A DNA stretch of 64,000 bases. Source: JAVWMQ01 sp036646055 (GTDB lineage Bacteria > Bacillota > Clostridia > Peptostreptococcales > Anaerovoracaceae). Every line of letters starts with the position of its first letter. Within the stretch, counting starts at the first letter, position 1. Positions 1-8,568 of this stretch are shown in pieces. The notes below the pieces were generated by a model. The model saw only the letters and a program-made list of their open reading frames with translations, did not search any database and was not told the origin of the DNA. The stretch covers positions 372,001 to 436,000 of the forward strand of contig JAVXMY010000001.1 of assembly GCA_036646055.1 (NCBI GenBank), in the 5' to 3' direction. The position numbers were made by a program, and so were the translations under genes.

Positions 1-843
1 ATCTGGAACTCCTGCTACATAGTCTACATCTAATTTGCCATCGTTCATTGCCATTAAGGCTCCGTTACGATTTCTCATTAGTTCAACATTTTTACCTTCG
101 TAAATTGAAGTTGTGTAACCAAAGTATGACCAAAGGAAAGTACAAACTCTCATTTTTTCATTAGGCTCTACAATTGTTTTTTCTTCTTCTGCTGTTAAAT
201 ATGCAATTTCTCCTGGTCCAAGTTCTCTCTTGTATTCATAACCAATATTAATAAATGCAAAAGATTCAGAAGCCGCACAATAGCCTTCATTCTCTTTTTT
301 ACCAATAATAAGTGGAGTTCTACCATATTTATCTCTGGCTGCATACATACCTTCTGGAGTTATTATAAGCATGGTAACTGAACCGTTAACTAGGTTTTGA
401 GCTTTTTGAATTCCTTCAACAATAGTGTTTCCGCTAGAAACAATAGCTGCAACTAATTCTGTGTTATTAATTCCTCCACCGCTCATAGACATAAACTGAG
501 TGAATCCACTTCGAATTAGACCTTCAACAATTTCTTCTTTGTTATTGATTCTGCCAACAGTTGTTAATGCAAAATCCCCATGTTTACTTCTAACAGTAAG
601 TGGCTGAGGATCGCCGTCACTAATTGAGCCAATCCCCGCATTACCATTCATATTATCTAATTCATCTTCAAACTTACCTCTAAATGGATTGTTTGAAATG
701 TTATGGATTGATCTATTAAATCCATCCTTTTGAAGAATACACATTCCACCCTTCTTGTTTCCAAGATGTGAATGGTAGTCAGTTCCAAAGAATATATCCA
801 TTACACAGTCTTTTTTTAAGACTGCACCAAATACTCCGCCCAT
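1..843 (-). CDS. purF: Amidophosphoribosyltransferase (PurF), C-terminus beyond window
   Basis: The first 281 codons are present and the gene runs off the left edge. PurF makes phosphoribosylamine from PRPP and glutamine, the first step of purine synthesis. The N-terminal glutaminase-like domain is clear (MGGVFG start, then GTDYHSHLG, RGKFEDEL, ISDGDPQPL, MSGGGINNTEL and YAARDKYGRTPL). Oddly, the residue after Met is Gly, not the Cys that acts as N-terminal nucleophile in classical PurF (CGVFG); the nearest Cys is residue 13. From memory, PurF-like proteins starting MGG occur in other Clostridia and Bacteroidetes, so this may be a subfamily trait. The ATG lies one base after the purN stop, so it is the last visible gene of the pur operon. 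The phosphoribosyltransferase domain should lie outside the window. Confidence 0.9.
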   Translation of the reverse strand, partial: MGGVFGAVLKKDCVMDIFFGTDYHSHLGNKKGGMCILQKDGFNRSIHNISNNPFRGKFEDELDNMNGNAGIGSISDGDPQPLTVRSKHGDFALTTVGRINNKEEIVEGLIRSGFTQFMSMSGGGINNTELVAAIVSSGNTIVEGIQKAQNLVNGSVTMLIITPEGMYAARDKYGRTPLIIGKKENEGYCAASESFAFINIGYEYKRELGPGEIAYLTAEEEKTIVEPNEKMRVCTFLWSYFGYTTSIYEGKNVELMRNRNGALMAMNDGKLDVDYVAGVPD

Positions 844-844
844 T

Positions 845-1459
845 TTAGATGAAACCTCTTTCCTTCTGGAAGATTTCAATAGCTTTAATTATAATGTCGT
901 GCTCTACTTCCATTACTCTAGCCTGTAGAATCTGTGGTGTGTCAGCAGGTTTTACATCAACTTTTCTCTGAATAATAACTTCACCAGCATCTACTTCTGG
1001 AGATACATAGTGAACTGTAGCACCAGTTTCTGTTTCGCCAGCTTCAATTACCTGTTCGTGAACCTTAATTCCGTAGCATCCCTTGCCACCGTACTTAGGT
1101 AGTAATGATGGGTGAATATTAATCATTTTGCCTTGATGTAATTTCACTGATGGTTTTGGAATAATACTTAAGAATCCAGCTAGAACAATTAAGTCTGTTG
1201 GTTCGTTTGTAATTGCTTCTACATAAGCTCTGTTTCTATCTCTACCATCTGCAAAGTCTGTAGATGTAATAATTGTTGTAGGGATGTCGTAGTTTTTAGC
1301 TCTTTCAAGGCCGTAAGCTGATGCGTTATCAGATAGTACATGTACAACCTTAGCGTTTTTTAGTTTTCCACTTTCAATGGCATCAATAATAGCCTGTAAG
1401 TTACTTCCGTTTCCTGACACTAATACTGTTATTCTTAAAATTTTGTTTGCGCTAGACAT
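845..1459 (-). CDS. purN: Phosphoribosylglycinamide formyltransferase
   Basis: This 204-residue protein transfers a formyl group from 10-formyl-tetrahydrofolate to GAR, the third step of purine synthesis, in the cytoplasm. It has the family's substrate loop SGNGSNLQAI (residues 15-24), the catalytic block INIHPSLLP (Asn-Ile-His) and the downstream GATVHYVSPEVDAGE with the catalytic Asp. Length matches E. coli PurN (212). The first codons overlap the purM stop by 8 bp and an AGGTGAT-type ribosome site lies inside purM, so the two are translationally coupled. It sits between purM and purF in the operon. Confidence 0.95.
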   Translation of the reverse strand: MSSANKILRITVLVSGNGSNLQAIIDAIESGKLKNAKVVHVLSDNASAYGLERAKNYDIPTTIITSTDFADGRDRNRAYVEAITNEPTDLIVLAGFLSIIPKPSVKLHQGKMINIHPSLLPKYGGKGCYGIKVHEQVIEAGETETGATVHYVSPEVDAGEVIIQRKVDVKPADTPQILQARVMEVEHDIIIKAIEIFQKERGFI

Positions 1460-2492
1460 TTAAAATCACCTGTTCCTTTATATCACTCTTAACTGTTTTA
1501 CCTACGATTGTTGCTTTTTCTCCCGCTGCATTTAAGTCAGCAACTACTGCTTCTGCAATGGCTTCATCAACAAACATCATCATTCCACATCCCATATTAA
1601 ATGTTGAGAACATATCTTTTGGAAGAATGTTCCCTGCCTTTTTGATAAATGGGAAAATCTTTGGAACTTCCCAAGTTCCAATTTCAATATCCGCAGCAAT
1701 TCCTTCTGGAAGTACTCTTGGGATATTTTCGTAGAAACCGCCACCTGTAATGTGTACAATTCCGTTAATTTTATGTTTACCAAATACTGCGTCGCAAGCA
1801 TTTGCGTAAATCTTAGTTGGTCTTAGGATTGCTTCCCCTAATGTTTCACCTAATTCTTCATAGTAAGTGTCTAGTTTATATCCCATTTTATCGAATAAAA
1901 CTTTTCTTACTAATGAATATCCATTACTGTGGATACCACTTGATGGAATTGAAATAATTACGTTTCCTTCTTTGATATCAGCTCCTGTAATAATGTTCTT
2001 CTTATCTACAATACCAACGCTGAAGCCAGCCATGTCGTAGTCTCCCTCACCATAGAATCCCGGCATTTCTGCAGTTTCTCCGCCGATGAGTGCACTTTTG
2101 CCCTGAACACATCCTTCAGCAATACCTGCTACAATGTCTTCGATTTTTTCTGCTGTTACTTTGCCTGTTGCAATATAATCTAGGAAAAACAGTGGTGTTG
2201 CACCCTGGCAAAGCACGTCGTTTACACACATAGCCACGCAATCGATTCCAACTGTATCATGTTTATCCATCATAATTGCAATTTTAAGCTTAGTACCAAC
2301 ACCGTCAGTACCGCTAACTAAAACAGGTTCTTCCATACCTTCAATTGGTAATTTAAACAATCCACCAAAGCTGCCTAAGCCTGTCAAAACGTTTTTGTTA
2401 AATGTACGCTTTACGTGATCTTTCATTAGAGAAACAGCACGTTCCCCTTCTTTAGTATCTACTCCTGCGTCTTTGTAAGTTAAATTTTCCAT
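1452..2492 (-). CDS. purM: Phosphoribosylformylglycinamidine cyclo-ligase (AIR synthetase)
   Basis: This 346-residue protein closes the imidazole ring of FGAM with ATP to give AIR. The family signatures are visible: the Gly-rich ATP segment GLGSFGGLF near residue 39, SGTDGVGTKLK, CVNDVLCQGATPLFFLDYIATG, LIGGETAEMPGFY and IHITGGGFYENIPRVLP-like text. Length is normal. It starts 8 bp from the purE stop with an AGGAGGA ribosome site and overlaps purN by 8 bp, in the order purE-purM-purN. Confidence 0.96.
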   Translation of the reverse strand: MENLTYKDAGVDTKEGERAVSLMKDHVKRTFNKNVLTGLGSFGGLFKLPIEGMEEPVLVSGTDGVGTKLKIAIMMDKHDTVGIDCVAMCVNDVLCQGATPLFFLDYIATGKVTAEKIEDIVAGIAEGCVQGKSALIGGETAEMPGFYGEGDYDMAGFSVGIVDKKNIITGADIKEGNVIISIPSSGIHSNGYSLVRKVLFDKMGYKLDTYYEELGETLGEAILRPTKIYANACDAVFGKHKINGIVHITGGGFYENIPRVLPEGIAADIEIGTWEVPKIFPFIKKAGNILPKDMFSTFNMGCGMMMFVDEAIAEAVVADLNAAGEKATIVGKTVKSDIKEQVILNV

Positions 2493-2500
2493 GACTCCTC

Positions 2501-2980
2501 CTAAATTTCAAGTTCTGCGTCAATTTTCAAAATATCCTCTTCCTGTTGTTTTTTAAATGCCTTAAACTTTTCTCTAAGTTCTGGGTACTTAATACTTAGC
2601 ATTTGAATTGCAAGTAGTGCTGCGTTTTCTGCTCCACCAATTGCAACTGTTGCTACAGGAACTCCTTTTGGCATCTGAACTGTACTTAGTAGTGAATCCA
2701 TTCCGCCTAAATCACTTGTTTTCATTGGAATTCCAATTACAGGAACAGGTGTGCCTGCCGCCAAAACTCCTCCAAGGTGAGCCGCTTTACCTGCCGCTGC
2801 AATGATAACTTCAATGCCTTCACCTTCTGCCTTAGTGCTAAATTCTTCTGCCTGGACAGGTGTTCTGTGGGCAGACAAAATTCTAACAACTGGTGTAACT
2901 CCAAAATCCTTAAGGATTTCTATACCTTTTTCTACTATAGGAAGGTCAGATTTACTTCCCATTACTACTCCAACTTTCAT
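2501..2980 (-). CDS. purE: 5-(carboxyamino)imidazole ribonucleotide mutase / AIR carboxylase
   Basis: This 159-residue protein makes CAIR in purine synthesis. Motifs are VVMGSKSDLP at the N-terminus, SAHRTP, and AAAGKAAHLGGVLAAGTP, where a Lys replaces a Gly of the usual class I GGAAHLPG loop. I chose the ATG at 2980 because GGAGGTAACC directly precedes it; an open frame continues 14 codons upstream but would overlap the purL end. Whether it uses N5-CAIR (class I) or CO2 directly (class II) cannot be settled here, and no purK is seen in the window. It follows purL by 10 bp. Confidence 0.94.
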   Translation of the reverse strand: MKVGVVMGSKSDLPIVEKGIEILKDFGVTPVVRILSAHRTPVQAEEFSTKAEGEGIEVIIAAAGKAAHLGGVLAAGTPVPVIGIPMKTSDLGGMDSLLSTVQMPKGVPVATVAIGGAENAALLAIQMLSIKYPELREKFKAFKKQQEEDILKIDAELEI

Positions 2981-2990
2981 GGTTACCTCC

Positions 2991-5900
2991 TTATCCTCTA
3001 AAGTATTTAACTGCTGCGTCAAATAGTTTCATATTGTTATCACCATCAACGTTCTTGTAAACTCCTGGGCTAACTCTTTCTGAGTGACCCATTTTACCAA
3101 ATACTCTACCGTCTGGTGAAGTAATACCTTCAACAGCTAAAACTGAGTGATTAGGATTAAAGTTAATATCCATTGTTGGGTTACCGTCAAAGTCAACATA
3201 CTGAGTTGCTATCTGTCCATTTGCAATTAATTCCTTAAGCATTTCTTCTTTGCAGATAAAGTTTCCTTCTCCGTGAGAAATAGGAATAGTGTGAACCTGA
3301 TCTACTTCTAAGTTAGCTACCCAAGGTGACTTAACTGAAGCAATTCTAGTTCTAACTAATCCAGACTGGTGTCTACCAATCTTGTTATATGTTAGAGTTG
3401 GGCAGTTTTCATCAGTATCTACAATTTTACCAAATGGAACTAGTCCAAGTTTGATTAAGGCCTGGAATCCATTACAAATACCAATAATTAGTCCGTCTCT
3501 ATTATCTAATAAATCTGTTACAGCTTGCTTGATTAGTGGATTTCTAAATACAGCAGTGATAAATTTAGCTGAACCGTCTGGTTCGTCTCCGCCACTGAAT
3601 CCTCCCGGAATCATAATAATGTTTGCCTTCTTAATCTTTTCAGCAAGTTCCTTAATTGATTCAACTAAAGCTTGTGAATTTAAGTTCTTAATTAAGTGAA
3701 TATCTGTTATTGCTCCTGCTCTCTCAAATGCTCTAGCAGAATCCATTTCACAGTTAGTTCCTGGGAAAGTTGGAATTACAACGTAAGGCTTTTCAACTTT
3801 AACCTTAGGTCTATTAAGGTTTCTTTCAGTAAAGCTAACCTTTTCAACAGGTTGGCTTGGATCTTCTCCAGCAGTTGTTGGGAAAACCCCTTCAAGAGGT
3901 GCAGACCATTTAGCAATAATATCTTCAAGTTTAAAGTTTTCAGTCTTGCCGTCATAAGCAATTGAAATTACTTCCTCACTAGTTGTCGCACCAATTTCCT
4001 TGTAGTCGATTCCTGCAAATAGTTTAGCCAAATCTTCTCCTCCAGGAATTTCAAGAACAATACTACCGTATTTAGCAGTCTTAAGTTCCTTCTCTGTAAT
4101 GTTAGTGATTTTGGCACCGATACTGTTACCAACAGCCATCTTAACAATAGCCATAAAAACTCCGCCCTGTCCGATATTGCTTGCAGCAAGGACTTTGCCA
4201 GCTTTGTTTAGTTCAAAAACCGCGCTCATTGCAGTTCTATATGCTTCGAAGTCAATTACTCCCTTTTCGTCCCATTTACTCTCAAGTAGAACAAGTTTAC
4301 TGTCTTCTTTCTTGAATTCTGTACTTCTAACGTCTTTAACATCTCCTGTGTTAACAGCAAAAGAAATAAGTGCAGGTGGTACATTAATGTTCATAAATGT
4401 TCCAGACATTGAGTCCTTACCACCAATTGCTGGAATTTCTAATTCCTTCTGTACTTTTAATGCTCCAAGTAATGCAGCCATTGGTTTACCCCATGCTTCA
4501 TCAGATGAAAGTTTTTCAAAGTATTCTTGGAATGTTAATCTAATTTTTTTACGATCTCCACCCAAAGCAACTATTTTAGTTACTGAATCAATTACAGCAT
4601 ACATAGCACCATGGAATGGTAAAACTTTTGCTAGCTTAGGGTCAAATCCATAAGCCATCATTGTTACTGTTTCTGTGTCACCTTCTACCACTGGTAACTT
4701 AGCAGCCATACCAACAGCTGGAGTGAGCTGGTTTTTTCCACCAAGAGGCATCAATACTGTGTTACCACCTATTGTACTGTCAAATCTTTCGATTAGACCT
4801 TTCTTACTGCAACAGTTTAAGTCTGATAGGTAATCTTCTAGGTTGTCTTTTAGACTTAGGTCTTCTAGGCTTCCCTGTCCTTTTACTTTTACTACTGCTG
4901 TCTGAGGTGCTCCGTTTGTTTCTAGGAATGCACGACTAAGGTCTAGGATTGGTTTGCCTCTCCAGAACATTCTTACTCTGCCCTGATCTGTTACTGTTGC
5001 AACAGTTGTAGCTAGTAAGTTTTCTGAGTTTGCGTAAGCTTTAAATGCTTCTTCGTCTTTAGCTCTAACAACTACTGCCATTCTTTCTTGTGATTCTGAA
5101 ATAGCTAGTTCTGTTCCATCTAGCCCATCGTACTTCTTAGGAACTAAATCTAAGTTAATATCTAAACCATCAGCTAATTCGCCAATTGCTACAGAAACTC
5201 CGCCAGCGCCAAAGTCGTTACATCTTCTGATTAAGTTTGCAACTTCTTTGCGTCTAAATAATCTCTGAATGTTTCTTTCTACTGGTGGGTTACCTTTTTG
5301 AACTTCTGCGCCACAAGTTTCAATTGATGTTGTGTCGTGTTCCTTTGAAGATCCTGTTGCTCCGCCGCAACCATCTCTACCTGTTTTACCACCTACTAAA
5401 ATGATTACATCTGAAGCTTCTGGTACTTCTCTAATTACGTGACTTGCAGGAGCAGCACCAACTACAGCACCAACTTCCATTCTCTTAGCTACATAATCTT
5501 CGTCATATACTTCGTCAACCTGACCTGTTGCAAGGCCTATCTGGTTTCCGTATGAACTGTATCCAGCAGCAGCTTCTTTAGTAATTTTGCTCTGTGGTAA
5601 TTTGCCTTCAATTGTTTCTGTTAGTGGAACTGTAGGATCTGCAGCCCCAGTAACTCTCATTGCCTGATAAACGTATACTCTACCTGATAGTGGGTCACGA
5701 ATTGCTCCACCTAGGCAAGTTGCCGCTCCGCCAAAAGGTTCGATTTCTGTTGGGTGGTTATGTGTTTCATTTTTGAACATTACTAACCAATCTTCATCCT
5801 TACCGTTAACCTTAGCTGTTACTTTAATTGAACAAGCGTTGATTTCTTCACTTTCGTCAAGGTCTGTTGCTTTGCCTTCTTTTTTTAGATATTTAGCCCC

Positions 5901-6737
5901 AATACAAGCCATATCCATTAGACAAATATCTTTTTTACGATTTCCGTAAACATCCTTACGGATTTCCATATATTCCTGGAATGCTTCTTTAACAATATCA
6001 CCATATTGTCCACCTTCAAAGAAAATGTCTGTTAATTCTGTATTAAATGTTGTATGTCTACAGTGATCTGACCAATATGTATCAATTACTTTTAGTTCTG
6101 TAATTGTTGGATTTCTTTTTTCTTCGTTTTTGAAGTAGTTATGAATGTGAATTAGGTCACCTTCGCTCATTGCGAATCCCATTTCTGCCCTAAATGTTTC
6201 TAACTCTTCTGGAGTCTTGTCTGTGAATCCTTCTAAAATTTCAACATCAGCTGGAACTTCCATAGCCATTTCTAAAGTCTGTAATTTTTCGTCACTAGCT
6301 TCCTGGCTGTCAACTGGGTTAATACAATATTTTCTGATTTCTGCAAATTCTTCATTTGTTAGGTTTCCTTCAAGTACGATTACTCTTGCAAACTTAACAT
6401 TTGGATGTACTTCAGGTTTCATAAGGTTAATACAAACTCCTGCTGAGTCTGCTCTTTGGTCATACTGGCCTGGCAAAAATTCCACAGCAAAGTGTTTCGC
6501 CCCTACTGCTTCTGCTGGCATTTCCTCATCATATGCATTATCAATTGCTGGCTCTGCAAATACAGAAAACTTAGCCATTTCATAAGTTTCGTCATCTACT
6601 CCATCAATGTCATAGCGATTAAAAACTCTTATGCCTGTTAATCCTGAAATATTAAGGTCTTGCTTAATACCACCAAAAAGTCCCTGTGCTTCTACATCAA
6701 AGCCTTTTTTCTTTTCAACAAATATTCTTTTTACCAT
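2991..6737 (-). CDS. purL: Phosphoribosylformylglycinamidine synthase, single-chain PurL
   Basis: This 1,248-residue enzyme converts FGAR to FGAM using glutamine and ATP. It is the large single-chain form, not the PurS/PurQ/PurL complex of Bacillus: an N-terminal PurS-like region, two AIR-synthetase-like domains (e.g. FKNETHNHPTEIEPFGGAATC and VGGKTGRDGCGGATGSSKEH-like blocks) and a C-terminal class I glutaminase with PGGFSGGDEPDG, the nucleophile motif GICNGFQ (Cys about 1088) and SHGEGNF. The ATG at 6737 is chosen because AGAGGAG precedes it; an in-frame GTG 26 codons upstream lacks a spaced ribosome site. It is the first gene of the purL-E-M-N-F operon, probably under PurR-like control. 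Confidence 0.95.
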   Translation of the reverse strand: MVKRIFVEKKKGFDVEAQGLFGGIKQDLNISGLTGIRVFNRYDIDGVDDETYEMAKFSVFAEPAIDNAYDEEMPAEAVGAKHFAVEFLPGQYDQRADSAGVCINLMKPEVHPNVKFARVIVLEGNLTNEEFAEIRKYCINPVDSQEASDEKLQTLEMAMEVPADVEILEGFTDKTPEELETFRAEMGFAMSEGDLIHIHNYFKNEEKRNPTITELKVIDTYWSDHCRHTTFNTELTDIFFEGGQYGDIVKEAFQEYMEIRKDVYGNRKKDICLMDMACIGAKYLKKEGKATDLDESEEINACSIKVTAKVNGKDEDWLVMFKNETHNHPTEIEPFGGAATCLGGAIRDPLSGRVYVYQAMRVTGAADPTVPLTETIEGKLPQSKITKEAAAGYSSYGNQIGLATGQVDEVYDEDYVAKRMEVGAVVGAAPASHVIREVPEASDVIILVGGKTGRDGCGGATGSSKEHDTTSIETCGAEVQKGNPPVERNIQRLFRRKEVANLIRRCNDFGAGGVSVAIGELADGLDINLDLVPKKYDGLDGTELAISESQERMAVVVRAKDEEAFKAYANSENLLATTVATVTDQGRVRMFWRGKPILDLSRAFLETNGAPQTAVVKVKGQGSLEDLSLKDNLEDYLSDLNCCSKKGLIERFDSTIGGNTVLMPLGGKNQLTPAVGMAAKLPVVEGDTETVTMMAYGFDPKLAKVLPFHGAMYAVIDSVTKIVALGGDRKKIRLTFQEYFEKLSSDEAWGKPMAALLGALKVQKELEIPAIGGKDSMSGTFMNINVPPALISFAVNTGDVKDVRSTEFKKEDSKLVLLESKWDEKGVIDFEAYRTAMSAVFELNKAGKVLAASNIGQGGVFMAIVKMAVGNSIGAKITNITEKELKTAKYGSIVLEIPGGEDLAKLFAGIDYKEIGATTSEEVISIAYDGKTENFKLEDIIAKWSAPLEGVFPTTAGEDPSQPVEKVSFTERNLNRPKVKVEKPYVVIPTFPGTNCEMDSARAFERAGAITDIHLIKNLNSQALVESIKELAEKIKKANIIMIPGGFSGGDEPDGSAKFITAVFRNPLIKQAVTDLLDNRDGLIIGICNGFQALIKLGLVPFGKIVDTDENCPTLTYNKIGRHQSGLVRTRIASVKSPWVANLEVDQVHTIPISHGEGNFICKEEMLKELIANGQIATQYVDFDGNPTMDINFNPNHSVLAVEGITSPDGRVFGKMGHSERVSPGVYKNVDGDNNMKLFDAAVKYFRG

Positions 6738-6953
6738 TTGCTTTTCTCCTCTTTTATTCAAATGCGTAGCTACCTTTGGGTAATTCCGCCCTTCCACTTG
6801 TTTAATTTGATCCACCGACCTAGTTTATGATTAATCCTAAGCCTCCTGTCAGTTGATACCTATCTGAGACAAAAACCTATTTGTGCATCATAATTAACGT
6901 AATTTTACCACAAATCTAAGGTATTTTGTTGCTGTTTTTTTAAGTTTTTAAAA
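6738..6953 (-). other. purL leader region
   Basis: This 216 bp stretch between the PurBox-like sites and purL is AT-rich and holds no convincing gene. A TAAAAT -10-like hexamer is visible near 6903-6908 without a good -35 partner. AGGAGG near 6842 is not followed by a start codon at proper spacing. I looked for purine riboswitch core motifs and did not see them. Confidence 0.4.
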
Positions 6954-6978
6954 TATAGTTCGGCATAGTTCGAACAAT
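6954..6978. promoter_or_regulatory. Tandem PurBox-like operator upstream of purL
   Basis: Two copies of ATAGTTCG lie 11 bp apart on the plus strand; on the purL strand they read CGAACTAT, one of them within GCCGAACTAT. The second copy continues as GTTCGAAC, a palindrome, giving a third half-site facing the other way. This resembles the Bacillus PurR PurBox core CCGAAC with flanking A/T. It lies about 220 bp upstream of the purL start, after the terminator of the previous gene. Operator function is inferred from similarity and position. Confidence 0.5.
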
Positions 6979-6980
6979 AA

Positions 6981-7009
6981 CAAAAAACCACCAAGATCAT
7001 TGGTGGTTT
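6981..7009 (-). terminator. Rho-independent terminator after the LysE-type exporter gene
   Basis: The minus strand shows a 9-bp stem AAACCACCA/TGGTGGTTT with a 7-base loop, followed by a run of T. It ends the pilin/exporter transcript before the purL control region. Confidence 0.8.
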
Positions 7010-7039
7010 AATTTATTTAATATAGTCCAGGGAAGAAGT

Positions 7040-7657
7040 TTAAATCATTGTCTGTAACAATAATATGAAGTTATACGCTAGTTTTAATCCATATATAACA
7101 ATTACAGCTCCGCAAGCAATGTTGATTAAACGAAGAATTTTATCTGTAATCTTGGCACCGAAGAATGAGATGATAGTTGTAATTCCCATAAACCAGCAAC
7201 AACTTGCAACTGCAACGCCAATAATAAATAGGCTTGATGCTGACGGAGGAAGTGTAGCTCTAAAAGCTCCAAGCATCATACTTCCATCAATTAATGCTTG
7301 TGGGTTGAACCATGTTACAACACAAGCCGAAACAATAACCTTCCTAATTGGAACATCAACTTCTGTGTTACTGTCCATAGTACCTTTGTCTCGCAAAAGT
7401 CCAATACCAATCCAAATTACAATCAAACTTCCTATTCCAAGAATAATTAACTGAAGAATTTCAAACTTCTCCATTAATGCTCCAATTCCAAAGAAGCAAG
7501 CAAGAGCTAAGGTAACATCAAAAAATATTACAATTAAGGCTGCTGTATAGGCTCGTTTCCTCGGTAATGTAATTGCTGAGTTGATTACAAAGAGATTTTG
7601 TAATCCTATTGGAGCCACATATGCTAGGCCCATTGTTAATCCTTGTAAAAAATGCAT
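7040..7657 (-). CDS. LysE/ArgO-family amino acid exporter
   Basis: This 205-residue integral membrane protein with about six hydrophobic segments resembles E. coli ArgO and Corynebacterium LysE, which export basic amino acids. Visible family marks are the N-terminal LQGLTMGLAYVAPIGLQN (the PxGPQN region of ArgO), TWFNPQALID before the fourth segment and a conserved Trp in CCWFMG. It starts 19 bp after the end of the second pilin-like gene and could be read from the same promoter, though no functional link is obvious. Substrate is not determinable from the sequence. A terminator follows. Confidence 0.85.
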   Translation of the reverse strand: MHFLQGLTMGLAYVAPIGLQNLFVINSAITLPRKRAYTAALIVIFFDVTLALACFFGIGALMEKFEILQLIILGIGSLIVIWIGIGLLRDKGTMDSNTEVDVPIRKVIVSACVVTWFNPQALIDGSMMLGAFRATLPPSASSLFIIGVAVASCCWFMGITTIISFFGAKITDKILRLINIACGAVIVIYGLKLAYNFILLLQTMI

Positions 7658-7676
7658 CTCTAGTCCTCTCTATTAA

Positions 7677-8555
7677 CTATTGTTCTAATTCCTTAAAAGT
7701 GTCTAAGTCCTGTGACCAACCTTGGTCTCCCAGTTCCTCACTCCATTTAACCCTATCAATATTCAAAACATATTTGCCATTGCCATTTCTGTTCAAAACA
7801 ACCTTACCACCAGTTCCATATTGGAAGCCTTTAGTTAAATCATATTTGTATATAACTATGTCCTCTGCTGGCCCTGTATAAAGTTTTTTAGTGAAAAATA
7901 TTCTCATTCCATGGGTAGTGTTCTGAATTCTCCAAGTCTTGTCTTTTAAGAATTCCTTCATTTCAGAACTCATACTGTTCCAAATTCCAGTAATTTTGTT
8001 TGGTGTGGTTTCTTCAGTATTTATACTTGAACTATCCATAGCTTTAGAAGTATCTATTCCATTATCCTTAATATAGTTCAAAGTATGGTTGAAGGCTTCT
8101 TCAAATAGTTCTGAATCTGTCTTGTTACCTATGATTTTATAGTTCTCTCCATCGTTACGGCAAGAATTCTCATGTTCACCACTAAGCAGGCAGAATTGAA
8201 CTGTTCGGCTTTGATCCTTAGTTACAAACTGTAAGTGCATTAGTGATTTTGTGTCCCGAGGTAATCTGTACATTCTCTGAACTGTCCCATCAACACCTGC
8301 CTCAGTTGCCACCTTTGCTGGGGATACTATCCTCTCAAAATCCTCTTCATCTGCAAACTCCATATAGTGTTGATTTATTAAGTCTTGAGCTGCTGCTACA
8401 CAAAGTTTGCAGTCAGCTATGGCTTTTTTGTCTTCAGACTTCTTAATGAAACCAGTAAATGTAGGCACTGCAATAGCAGCTAGTACTGCTAAAACTACTA
8501 ACACCACAATTACCTCTACCATTGTAAAGCCTTTGCTGCCAGATTTTGAACCCAT
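7677..8555 (-). CDS. Type IV pilin-like protein with prepilin leader (second of a pair)
   Basis: This 292-residue protein has a class III prepilin signal: a short basic leader ending KG, then FTMVEVIVVLVVLAVLAAI, with Glu at position 5 of the mature protein. Prepilin peptidase would cut after Gly9. The remainder is a large soluble domain with Cys pairs (DCKLC; FCLL and NSC). The C-terminal third shares a block with the adjacent pilin (KTWRIQNTTHGMRIFF versus KTWQLRNTDHGVRIFF). The start at 8555 has AGGAGG ahead. No assembly ATPase, PilC or prepilin peptidase gene lies nearby. Major versus minor pilin role is unknown. Confidence 0.8.
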   Translation of the reverse strand: MGSKSGSKGFTMVEVIVVLVVLAVLAAIAVPTFTGFIKKSEDKKAIADCKLCVAAAQDLINQHYMEFADEEDFERIVSPAKVATEAGVDGTVQRMYRLPRDTKSLMHLQFVTKDQSRTVQFCLLSGEHENSCRNDGENYKIIGNKTDSELFEEAFNHTLNYIKDNGIDTSKAMDSSSINTEETTPNKITGIWNSMSSEMKEFLKDKTWRIQNTTHGMRIFFTKKLYTGPAEDIVIYKYDLTKGFQYGTGGKVVLNRNGNGKYVLNIDRVKWSEELGDQGWSQDLDTFKELEQ

Positions 8556-8568
8556 GTTTTCCTCCTGC

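Noticed and set aside
4099..4653. A 184-codon plus-strand frame inside purL
   Set aside because: It is antisense to the conserved PurL catalytic domain; its hydrophobic composition reflects the opposite frame.
6738..6953. Possible purine riboswitch in the purL leader
   Set aside because: The purine aptamer core (ATA-, GTTTCTAC-type junction text) is absent on the minus strand.
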